Assembly (NCBI GenBank): GCA_946479205.1
Contig: CAMLFJ010000013.1
Location: 1-16,199 of the forward strand
DNA: 16,199 nt
Reading direction: 5' to 3'
DNA from: an uncultured bacterium
Lineage (GTDB): Bacteria > Methylomirabilota > Methylomirabilia > Rokubacteriales > CSP1-6
This document shows positions 1 through 5,597 of this stretch, in pieces (position 1 is the stretch's first letter; the number at the start of each line of letters is the position of its first letter). The notes below the pieces were generated by a model that was not told where the DNA came from, made no database searches, and saw nothing but the letters and a program-made list of their open reading frames with translations. The translations under genes were made by a program, and so were the position numbers.

Positions 1-696
1 CTGGTCGCGCTCGTCGTGGCTGGTCTGCTGCTGAGCCCGGGCCTCGGGCCGGCCGCGGCCGCGGACCTCACGGACCTCGTGGGGGCCTACCTCAAGACCG
101 GAGCCGGGCAGGCGCTCGGGGTGGTGGCCGCCCGCGCCTACGTCGAGCCGACCCGCCCGACCGCGCCCCCGGCCCCCCAGCCGGACGTCTCGGTCACCCT
201 CCTGCCGTACTCGGCGGCCCTCGAGGCCGAGCTCGACGCGGTGAAGGTCGGGCTGCGTGATTCGGCCGACGCCTACGTCCAGGCGGTGAGCCGGATCGAG
301 ACCGCGCGGGTGGACTACGAGCGGGCCCTGCTCGCGGCGGGCGGCGGCGCGCTGGTGCGCAGCCAGGTGACCGACGCCCAGGGCGGGGTGCGGCTCGGCG
401 ACGTGCCCGCGGGCGAGTGGCTGGTCCTGGCGTGGCGGGAGGCGGGGCACACCGCGAAGCGCTTCAAGCTGCGCGAGCAGGACGCGAAGCGCTATCCGAA
501 CGTGCCGTCCAACGTGACCTACTCGGTCGTGACCTATTGGAGAATGCGGGTGGCGGTGAGGCCGGACGAGACGGTCGAGATCGCCATGAACGACCGGAAC
601 ACGTGGATGACCGGAGCCCGGCAGGAAGCCGGGTCTCCCGTGGCGCCGCGCCCGCCCACTACCGGCAAGGATTCCCAGAACCAGAAACGCCGCTAG
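1..696 (+). CDS. Secreted protein of unknown function, 5'-truncated by the window edge
   Basis: The reading frame is open from base 1 and ends at TAG 694-696, giving 231 visible codons; the true start probably lies upstream. A GTG at 16 is possible, but the hydrophobic run already begins at base 1 and leads to an Ala-rich signal-peptidase-like site (AAAA|DLTDL), so base 1 is probably inside a signal peptide. The exported part has a Pro-rich segment, a helical stretch, and then a region (about residues 120-185) with a TDAQGGVRLGDVPAGEW pattern. That pattern resembles carboxypeptidase-regulatory/prealbumin-like beta-sandwich domains, which often form extracellular or periplasmic modules. The C-terminal tail is Pro/Arg/Lys-rich and probably disordered. 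The neighbour downstream is convergent, with a shared hairpin between them. Function is not recognised; the beta-sandwich reading is a resemblance only. Confidence 0.7.
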   Translation: MVALVVAGLLLSPGLGPAAAADLTDLVGAYLKTGAGQALGVVAARAYVEPTRPTAPPAPQPDVSVTLLPYSAALEAELDAVKVGLRDSADAYVQAVSRIETARVDYERALLAAGGGALVRSQVTDAQGGVRLGDVPAGEWLVLAWREAGHTAKRFKLREQDAKRYPNVPSNVTYSVVTYWRMRVAVRPDETVEIAMNDRNTWMTGARQEAGSPVAPRPPTTGKDSQNQKRR

Positions 697-723
697 GGCG
701 CCACCCCGAACCCGGTGGCGCCC
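696..723. terminator. Bidirectional terminator-like hairpin between convergent genes
   Basis: GGGCGCCACC (696-705) pairs perfectly with GGTGGCGCCC (714-723), giving a 10-bp GC-rich stem with an 8-base loop. It begins at the last base of the upstream stop codon and lies 15 bases past the end of the convergent small gene, so it could serve both. There is no T-run on either side, so it may act as a Rho-independent-like barrier or as an mRNA 3'-end stabiliser. Confidence 0.55.
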
Positions 724-738
724 CAGGCGTCGGCGGCG

Positions 739-963
739 CTACTTCTTCTCTTCCTTCTTGTCGTCCTTCTTGTCCATCTTCTTGCTCGACTTCTTCTTCT
801 CGCCCTTCTTCTTGTCCGACTTCGCCTTCTTCTCGTCCTTCTTGTCCATCATCTCGCCCTTCTTCTCGTCCTTCGGGGCGGGCGCCTGGGCGAAGGTCGG
901 CACCGTCAGACCCACGCCGAGCGCGAAGGCCATGGCCACAACCAGGGCAACGAGCTTTCTCAT
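739..963 (-). CDS. Small secreted Lys/Asp/Glu-rich protein
   Basis: A 74-residue protein. The start is set at ATG 961-963 because AAAGGAGGTGA sits 7 bases upstream of it; a longer frame opening at 999 lacks such a site. Residues 1 to about 27 form a textbook signal peptide (MRK, hydrophobic core, then FAQA|PAPK). The mature part of about 47 residues is built from repeated KKDEKK/KKDDKK/KKGEKK units: 22 Lys, 13 acidic residues and no Cys. It should be disordered or a charged single helix, secreted to the periplasm or outside. Similar low-complexity 'signal peptide plus Lys-rich tail' proteins are common in poorly studied phyla and have no known role. Cation, phosphate or polymer binding is possible but speculative. 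It has its own strong promoter. Confidence 0.8.
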   Translation of the reverse strand: MRKLVALVVAMAFALGVGLTVPTFAQAPAPKDEKKGEMMDKKDEKKAKSDKKKGEKKKSSKKMDKKDDKKEEKK

Positions 964-970
964 GTGTGTG

Positions 971-981
971 TCACCTCCTTT
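971..981 (-). promoter_or_regulatory. Strong Shine-Dalgarno that fixes the start of the Lys-rich gene
   Basis: Read on the minus strand this is AAAGGAGGTGA, almost fully complementary to the 16S rRNA 3' end, 7 bases from ATG 963. It is the best ribosome binding site in the window and implies high translation of the small secreted protein. Confidence 0.85.
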
Positions 982-997
982 CGATCGGCTCCATCTC

Positions 998-1013
998 AAA
1001 AAAGGCCTTTTTT
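998..1013. repeat. Perfect 16-base palindrome in the 5' leader of the Lys-rich gene
   Basis: AAAAAAGGCCTTTTTT is fully self-complementary. It lies between the predicted transcription start (near 1018, minus strand) and the Shine-Dalgarno sequence, so it would sit at the very 5' end of the mRNA. As RNA it would form only a tight A-U-rich hairpin. It could be a protein-binding palindrome or a transcript-end stabiliser. No regulator can be assigned. Confidence 0.45.
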
Positions 1014-1024
1014 CATGGCGGCTT

Positions 1025-1054
1025 AAGATAGGTGGAGCCTCTCTCGAGTGTCAA
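1025..1054 (-). promoter_or_regulatory. Sigma70-type promoter for the Lys-rich gene
   Basis: On the minus strand the -35 box is TTGACA (1049-1054, consensus) and the -10 box is TATCTT (1025-1030), separated by 18 bases. The predicted start of transcription is near 1018, about 55 bases before the ATG. A 7-base inverted repeat, GGCTCCA (987-993) and TGGAGCC (1033-1039), brackets the start site and might be an operator, though that part is weak. Confidence 0.65.
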
Positions 1055-1123
1055 GAAATTATTCGTCCCGACCCGGCTCGGGTAGGGCCTGTTGACCGCC
1101 AAATTCCCCCTGATAAAAAGTTC

Positions 1124-2461
1124 ATGCTTCCAACTGACCTGATGACCTTTCTATTCCGGCTCCTTCTAGTAGGCCTCATGTCCTTCGCGGCCAGCCATCT
1201 GGCGGCGCCGGGAGCGGTTGGAGCGGAACTCGGGCTGGGCGGCGACTGGAATGCTCCCGAGCCGCCGGCTACCGGCGACAGCGCGACGCCGCAGGTGGGG
1301 TTCGATCCGTGGGCGGACTCGTTCTTGCCGACTCCCGGCGCTCCGGCTGCGGTGAAGCTCGAGCCGGTCAAGCGACCCACGGCCGCGCCGCTCGTCTCCA
1401 CGCCCGCCTCGCCCCAGCGAGTGTCCACCTATCAGATCCAGCAGAACGATCAGGTCCTCCGGTTCCTGGAGCAGTTCCAGACCGGATACCGGCGGGCGGT
1501 GGTGGAGCGCTGGCTGACCCGCTCGGGGCGATACCTCCCGATGGCGCTGGACGTCTTCCGCCAGAAGGGGCTGCCCGAGGAGCTGGTGTTCACCGCGATG
1601 ATCGAGAGCGGCTTCGACCCGGTCGCCGTCTCCAACGCGGGGGCCAAGGGACTCTGGCAGTTCATGGCCCCCACCGCGCGGCAATACGGTCTCCGCGTGG
1701 ACCGCTGGCTCGATGAGCGGCTCGACCCCGAGAAGGCCACGGTGGCGGCCGCCAACTACCTGAGCGACCTCTACAAGACCTTCGGCTCCTGGGAGCTCGT
1801 GCAGGCCGCGTACAACGCGGGTGAGATGAAGATCATCCGGGCGATCCAGGGCACGGGCTCCCGCGACTTCTGGAGCCTCTCCGGCAGCCGGTTCCTGCGC
1901 GACGAGACCAAGAACTTCGTCCCGGCCATCCACGCGGTGACCATCATCGGGCAGGAGCCCGAGCAGTACGGCTTCACGGTCAGGCCGGACGAGCCGCTGA
2001 GCTACGAGCAGATCACGGTGCCGAAGGCCACCAGCCTCAAGCACGTCGCCTCGCTCTCCGGCATCCCGCTCGAGGAGCTGATCCGGCTCAACTCGGAGCT
2101 GCGGCTGAAGCAGACCCCGCCCGACTCGCCGTATCACCTGAAGGTCCCGCGGGGCAGCGCGGCCGCGCTCCAGGCCGGCCTCGATCGCGAGGTGGAGGCG
2201 CGGAAGGCGGCGCTCGCGTCCCGGACCGGTGATCGCGGCAAGCGAAAGGTCCAGGCCGCGGAGCGCGTCACCGCCGGCGTCCACGTCGTGCAGCCGCGCG
2301 ACACGATCGGCGGCATCGCCAAGCGGTACGGCGTCTCCGTCCAGCAGCTCTCCCGCTGGAACGATCTCGAGCACGGCGCTCGCATCTTCCCCGGTGACCG
2401 GCTCCGCGTCGCCGCCGCCGCCCGCCAGGTGGTGGACTCGGAACAGGGCGGCTTCCGCTAG
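1124..2461 (+). CDS. MltD-like membrane-bound lytic murein transglycosylase with LysM
   Basis: A periplasmic peptidoglycan-cleaving enzyme of the MltD type, which makes 1,6-anhydro-muropeptides. It is 445 residues from ATG 1124; ATG 1142 is an equally plausible start (MTFLF...), and both give a signal peptide of 28-35 residues. The frame is open back to 758, but that stretch is antisense to the Lys-rich gene and is not real coding. A Pro-rich linker leads to the transglycosylase SLT domain at about 145-255: catalytic Glu161 in AMIESGF, then the GAKGLWQFM motif and the AAYNAGEMKI motif. After it comes a degenerate LysM-like segment (about 290-345) and a clear C-terminal LysM (about 386-430, VVQPRDTIGGIAKRYGVS). 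The next gene starts 3 bases after the stop, suggesting co-transcription. Family assignment is firm; the specific subclass is inferred from domain order. Confidence 0.92.
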   Translation: MLPTDLMTFLFRLLLVGLMSFAASHLAAPGAVGAELGLGGDWNAPEPPATGDSATPQVGFDPWADSFLPTPGAPAAVKLEPVKRPTAAPLVSTPASPQRVSTYQIQQNDQVLRFLEQFQTGYRRAVVERWLTRSGRYLPMALDVFRQKGLPEELVFTAMIESGFDPVAVSNAGAKGLWQFMAPTARQYGLRVDRWLDERLDPEKATVAAANYLSDLYKTFGSWELVQAAYNAGEMKIIRAIQGTGSRDFWSLSGSRFLRDETKNFVPAIHAVTIIGQEPEQYGFTVRPDEPLSYEQITVPKATSLKHVASLSGIPLEELIRLNSELRLKQTPPDSPYHLKVPRGSAAALQAGLDREVEARKAALASRTGDRGKRKVQAAERVTAGVHVVQPRDTIGGIAKRYGVSVQQLSRWNDLEHGARIFPGDRLRVAAAARQVVDSEQGGFR

Positions 2462-2464
2462 ACC

Positions 2465-2707
2465 GTGAAGGTGGCGGTCCACCTCACCGCGACCCTGCGA
2501 GGCTACCTGCCGCCGGGGACCCGGGGGGACCACGTGGTGCTCGACGTCCCCGACGGCACCACCGTCGATCAGGTGATAGACTCCCTCCGGATTCCATCCG
2601 AGCTGGAGCGTCTGACCGTCGTCAACGGCCGTGACGCCGCCCCGGATCAGCGGCTGGTCGAGGGCGACGTGCTGTCGGTGTTCCCACCGCTGGCCGGCGG
2701 TCGCTGA
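2465..2707 (+). CDS. MoaD/ThiS-family ubiquitin-like sulfur carrier
   Basis: An 80-residue beta-grasp protein starting at GTG 2465, 3 bases after the transglycosylase stop. MoaD and ThiS family members carry sulfur as a C-terminal Gly-Gly thiocarboxylate, made by an E1-like adenylase, for molybdopterin, thiamine or other sulfur-requiring products. Visible hallmarks are the ATLRGYLPPG start of the fold, VPDGTTVDQVIDSL, VVNGRD, and the terminal VFPPLAGGR. Oddly, one Arg follows the Gly-Gly, whereas classical MoaD and ThiS end exactly at Gly-Gly; the Arg would have to be removed before activation or the protein is used differently. It lies 20 bases upstream of the selenoprotein, probably in the same transcript, and no MoaE, ThiG or E1-like partner is nearby. 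The client pathway is unknown. Confidence 0.85.
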   Translation: MKVAVHLTATLRGYLPPGTRGDHVVLDVPDGTTVDQVIDSLRIPSELERLTVVNGRDAAPDQRLVEGDVLSVFPPLAGGR

Positions 2708-2727
2708 GTCCCGACAGGAGGCACGCC

Positions 2728-3681
2728 ATGCCCACGGTCCGATTGCGCGACGCATCCGAATACCCCCCCGCCGCCCAGAAGCTCTTCGAGCTATCCAAGC
2801 TCTGGTTCGGCTACGACTTCGCGCAGCCTCCCGCGATGAGCCGGGTGATGGCGTGGGACGCGGAGTTCGGCGGGCCCCACGGGCGCGCCATGAAGCGCGC
2901 CATGAGCCCGGGCGAGTTCTCGCGCGCCGAGAAGGAGATGGTCGCCGCGGTGGTGAGCGGCGTCAACGCCTGCAACTACTGAGTACGCGCGCATACTGCA
3001 GCCGGGAAGCTGCAGGGGATGAAGGACGACGCGCCGTGGTACGAGGCCGCCCAGGTGGTGGGCGTGACGAATGCGCTCAACGTGGTGGCCGACGCCCTGG
3101 GCGCGAGCACGCCCGGCCTGCCCGCGCTCGATCCGGCCGCGGCGTCCCCGGAGGCGCGCGCCCTGTTCGACGACGTCCGCGCCTTCTACCGCTCGGCGGA
3201 CGTGCCGATGCCCTTCCGCCTGATGGCCCACGATCCGGCCTACGCGGTGGACGTCTGGCAGGCGGTCCGGCGCGCCTTCGACGACAACCGGCTCTCCCGG
3301 CGTCTCAAGGAGGGCCTGGCCTTCGCGGTGTCGCTGACCTCCCGGTCTTCCTTCGGCACCGCGTTCCACCTGGCCGAGATGCGGCGGCTCGGGGTGAGCG
3401 AGCGCGGCGTGATGGAGGTGCTCGGGGTGACGCAGATGTTCTCGAGCTACACCAAGATCGCCGACACGCTGCAGCTCGAGCCGGACATGGGACACATCGC
3501 GCCGGTGGATCCATCGCCCGCGCCGGGGGGGCAGGCGCGGGCCGGTCGGCGTCAGGTCAGCGGCACGTCGCGCGCGAAGATCTCGAAGGGCGAGCGGCGC
3601 GTCGCCTCCAGGGCGTCCCGGAGCTCGGCCTCGCCCGCGCCGGCTCCCGTCTCGAGGAGGGCCGCGAAGAAGCCCGTGTAG
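2728..3681 (+). CDS. AhpD/CMD-like two-domain selenoprotein (in-frame UGA = Sec85)
   Basis: A predicted 317-residue redox protein read through UGA 2980-2982. AGGAGG (2716-2721) precedes ATG 2728. Domain 1 has the AhpD pattern Glu70, then Cys82-Asn-Tyr-Sec85, then His89. These spacings (12, 3, 4) match Glu118/Cys130/Cys133/His137 of the M. tuberculosis alkylhydroperoxidase AhpD, so Sec sits at the second Cys. Translation after the UGA continues the family (VRAHTAAG, VVGVTNALNVVADAL). Domain 2 (about 150-250) repeats the same layout: Glu195, S207-S-F-G210, His214, and VLGVTQMF. It lacks both redox residues. A hairpin right after the UGA fits a bacterial SECIS, and selC, selA and selB are nearby. 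The likely role is peroxide or disulfide reduction in the cytoplasm; the substrate is unknown. The basic C-terminal tail (about 262-317) overlaps the convergent cytochrome gene and may be poorly conserved. Confidence 0.92.
2980..3021 (+). promoter_or_regulatory. Sec UGA codon with bacterial SECIS-like hairpin
   Basis: UGA is at 2980-2982. CTGCAGC (2996-3002) pairs with GCTGCAG (3009-3015), a perfect 7-bp stem capped by the 6-base loop CGGGAA. Below an internal loop (A / GGG), CAT (2992-2994) can pair with ATG (3019-3021). The apical loop begins 20 bases after the UGA and has G at its second position. Both fit published descriptions of bacterial SECIS elements, which sit in the coding region just after the UGA and bind the C-terminal winged helices of SelB. 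Confidence 0.82.
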
Positions 3682-4793
3682 AAGTGATCCGGGTACACGG
3701 TGACGGTGACCCGGAGGGCGAGCCCCGGTCCGTCGAGCCCGCGATCGTAGCGCAGCACGAAGCGGCCACCGGGCGGGATGCGCGTGTCCGCGATCTCGCG
3801 CGAGAGATCGAGCGGCACCTGGCGGCCGATGATCCCCTCCTGCTCCGTCGACGCGATCGGCCGGCCGTCGGCGCCGAGCAGCACCGCGCGGACCACCACC
3901 TGCGGCGTCACGTAGGTCGGGAAGTAATGGCCCACGTTCACGCTCGCCACCGTCACGGTCGCCCGTAGCCGCTGTCCCGCCCGGTACCGGGCGCGGTCGA
4001 GCGCCAGGGTCACCCGCACGCCCGACTTCACCATCTCCGGATCGTGGATGCCGCGCCACCGATGGCGCCGGTCCGGCATGTGGCAGCTCTGGCAGGCCAG
4101 TCCGCGGCGCGCGGCCGGGCTCGTCCGCCACTCCTCGTAGGTGTTCTCGAGCGGCTTGCCGTTGAGCCTCGGGCCGCTCGGGCCGAACTGATGGCAGGCG
4201 GCGCAGAACTCGGCCCGCTCGTACGCGCCCGTGTAGGTGGCGCCGTTGTGGGGCAGCTGGGAGCGCGGGACGCGAAAACCCTGGGCGTCGGGCCGGGGCG
4301 GGGGCCCGAAGCGCTGATGCCCGCGCACGTGGCAGCTCGCGCACACGACCCCTTCGCGCTGGAGCGCGGGATCGAATCCCGGGTTGGGCTCGAGGCCGGT
4401 CGCGGTCCGGGTCAGGGGGGACTGCTCGGCGAGCGGGGCGTGGCAGACGAGGCAGCCGCGCGCGCCCGCCGGGTCACGCCGCGCCAGCTCCACGAGCTGG
4501 CCCGCGATGCCGGGCCCCATGCTGCGGGCGTGGATGCTCCCGCGCCAGTCCTCGTACTGGGCCGGATGACAGGTACCGCACTCCCGTGGGGCGAGCGATC
4601 GCTCAGCGGGCCCGAACGAGGCCGGGGCTTCGCCCTGTGGCGGGATGGGCATGCGCCAGTGGCGCTCCAGGAACTGCTCCTCGGCAGGGGAAGCCGGCCG
4701 CGGCCCCGCGCCGTCGCCCAGTGCGGCTCGGCCTCCGGGCAGGAGCGCCAGGACGAGGCCGGCCGGTACCAGCCACCGCCAGATCCGGCTCAC
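3552..4793 (-). CDS. Pentaheme cytochrome c (cytochrome c-554-like) with C-terminal beta domain
   Basis: An exported multiheme cytochrome of 413 residues from GTG 4793, chosen because it places a signal peptide (VSRIWRW, then a hydrophobic run ending GGRAALG) at the N-terminus. The frame extends back to 4865, but that extension is Arg/Pro-rich and would bury the signal. There are five CxxCH haem sites: 72-76 CGTCH, 114-118 CLVCH, 151-155 CASCH, 197-201 CAACH and 234-238 CQSCH. The first lies in a PRECGTCHPAQYEDWRGSIH context typical of the cytochrome c-554 family. From about residue 255 a haem-free beta-rich domain follows, of the kind seen as a C-terminal module in such cytochromes. It probably moves electrons in the periplasm; the partner and acceptor are unknown. 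It is divergent from selC, and its 3' end overlaps the selenoprotein gene by 130 bases. There is no strong Shine-Dalgarno (CGGCGG). Confidence 0.85.
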   Translation of the reverse strand: MSRIWRWLVPAGLVLALLPGGRAALGDGAGPRPASPAEEQFLERHWRMPIPPQGEAPASFGPAERSLAPRECGTCHPAQYEDWRGSIHARSMGPGIAGQLVELARRDPAGARGCLVCHAPLAEQSPLTRTATGLEPNPGFDPALQREGVVCASCHVRGHQRFGPPPRPDAQGFRVPRSQLPHNGATYTGAYERAEFCAACHQFGPSGPRLNGKPLENTYEEWRTSPAARRGLACQSCHMPDRRHRWRGIHDPEMVKSGVRVTLALDRARYRAGQRLRATVTVASVNVGHYFPTYVTPQVVVRAVLLGADGRPIASTEQEGIIGRQVPLDLSREIADTRIPPGGRFVLRYDRGLDGPGLALRVTVTVYPDHFYTGFFAALLETGAGAGEAELRDALEATRRSPFEIFARDVPLT

Positions 4794-4817
4794 CCGCCGA
4801 GGGTAGCACGCGCCCCC

Positions 4818-4835
4818 GGCCGGGTCCCCCCGGCC
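4818..4835. repeat. GC hairpin in the divergent cytochrome/selC intergenic region
   Basis: GGCCGGG (4818-4824) and CCCGGCC (4829-4835) form a 7-bp stem with a 4-base loop. It lies 25 bases upstream of the cytochrome start, in its probable leader. The whole 104-base gap (4794-4897) is very GC-rich. No TTGACA-type -35 box is visible on either strand; TACACT (4861-4866) is a weak -10 candidate for selC. Confidence 0.35.
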
Positions 4836-4870
4836 CGGCTCCCGCACCGTCGCTCGGTGGTACACTGAAA

Positions 4871-4887
4871 CGCCCTGATTTCAGGCG
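4871..4887. repeat. Inverted repeat just upstream of selC
   Basis: CGCCCTGA (4871-4878) and TCAGGCG (4881-4887) are complementary apart from one extra C, with only TT between them. The repeat ends 10 bases before the first base of the tRNA. It could be an operator-like palindrome or part of the tRNA 5' leader; no factor can be named. Confidence 0.3.
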
Positions 4888-4897
4888 AAGTTGGCTC

Positions 4898-4995
4898 GGA
4901 GGCGTCTAGGATCCCGGTGGGCCTCCCGGACTTCAAATCCGGCGTCCGGCTCTAGACAAGTCGGAGGTGGGTTCGACTCCCACACGCTTCCGCCA
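4898..4995 (+). tRNA. selC: tRNA-Sec (anticodon UCA)
   Basis: A 98-base selenocysteine tRNA that decodes UGA. It starts GGAGGCGT and ends ACGCTTCC-G-CCA, an 8-bp acceptor stem with one G-U pair, discriminator G and encoded CCA. The D stem is long (6 positions, 4908-4924, with one A-G mismatch). The anticodon stem CCGGA/TCCGG holds loop CTTCAAA with anticodon TCA at 4933-4935. The long variable arm is CCGGCT/AGTCGG, and the T arm is GTGGG/CCCAC around TTCGACT. The 8+5 acceptor/T-stem layout, extra-long variable arm and UCA anticodon are diagnostic of bacterial tRNA-Sec. The next gene begins 35 bases downstream on the same strand. Confidence 0.97.
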
Positions 4996-5030
4996 TCCCG
5001 CTTCGCGGTCGGGGCTCGGAGGATTCGCGA

Positions 5031-5588
5031 TTGGACAGGAACAAGGCGGACAAGGCGGAGAAGATCGAGCCGGGGCGCGGCGCCGGTCGTCGACGCCACC
5101 TGTGGCTGACCGGGCTCACCGTCGCGATCGTCGCGGCGGCCGTCGTCGGCTACTGGGCCTATCGCGCGGCGGCCGATCTGCCCGGGGTCAAGCTCGCGGA
5201 CCTCGGCAACGCGCACATCGAGCTCGCCACCGCGCCGCACGTGCCGTACAACTCGGACCCGCCCACCTCGGGGCCCCACATGCCGTACATCGCGCCCTGG
5301 GGCATTCACACCGCGCCCATCGTCCGCGAGCTGCAGGTCCACAACCTGGAGGACGGTGGCGTGATGGTGCAGTATCACTGCGCCACCGCGTGCCCCGACC
5401 TGGTGGCCAAGCTGACCGAGATCGTGCGGCGCTACGAGACGCAGGTGATCCTGGCGCCCTACCCCGGGATGCGCACGCGCATCGCGCTCACCGCGTGGAC
5501 CCGGCTCGACGCCTTCGACGATTTCGACGAGGCCCGCATCGTGCGCTTCATCCGCGCGTATCGCGGGATCGACCATCACAAGGGGTAG
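5031..5588 (+). CDS. DUF3105-family membrane-anchored protein
   Basis: A 185-residue protein from TTG 5031; GGAGG at 5018-5022 supports this start. A charged cytoplasmic N-terminus precedes one membrane helix (about residues 24-45), leaving the rest outside the cytoplasmic membrane. The DUF3105 hallmarks are present: YNSDPPTSGPH (73-83), then PWGIH, VHNLEDGGV (103-111) and a following Tyr. Cys117 and Cys121 form a CATAC pair that could bind metal or form a disulfide. The biochemical role of DUF3105 is not established. It starts 35 bases after selC and may be co-transcribed with it, but that does not show a selenium function. Confidence 0.85.
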   Translation: MDRNKADKAEKIEPGRGAGRRRHLWLTGLTVAIVAAAVVGYWAYRAAADLPGVKLADLGNAHIELATAPHVPYNSDPPTSGPHMPYIAPWGIHTAPIVRELQVHNLEDGGVMVQYHCATACPDLVAKLTEIVRRYETQVILAPYPGMRTRIALTAWTRLDAFDDFDEARIVRFIRAYRGIDHHKG

Positions 5589-5597
5589 AAGCGTAGA

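Noticed and set aside
739..895. The triplet-like CTT/CTC repeats as a non-coding simple repeat
   Set aside because: They are the Lys codons of a gene with a signal peptide, an excellent ribosome site and a promoter on the minus strand.
758..1123. N-terminal extension of the lytic transglycosylase
   Set aside because: It runs antisense through the Lys-rich gene and its promoter, and would bury the signal peptide. A start at 1124 or 1142 fits better.
2705..2707. The TGA ending the MoaD/ThiS-like gene as a second Sec codon
   Set aside because: The fold is complete at Gly-Gly-Arg, nothing family-like follows in frame, there is no Cys counterpart, and a ribosome site for the next gene comes right after.
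2728..2982. A separate 84-residue protein ending at TGA 2980-2982, followed by a second gene from ATG 3019
   Set aside because: The two parts are in the same frame, homology runs across the TGA, no ribosome site precedes 3019, and the gap holds a SECIS-like hairpin. It is better read as one selenoprotein.
3525..3531. Frameshift in the 7-G run near the end of the selenoprotein
   Set aside because: Neither adding nor removing one G gives an early stop or a more family-like tail, so there is no positive evidence for an error.
4794..4865. N-terminal extension of the cytochrome to GTG 4865
   Set aside because: It adds an Arg/Pro-rich stretch before a good signal peptide, so the start at 4793 is preferred.
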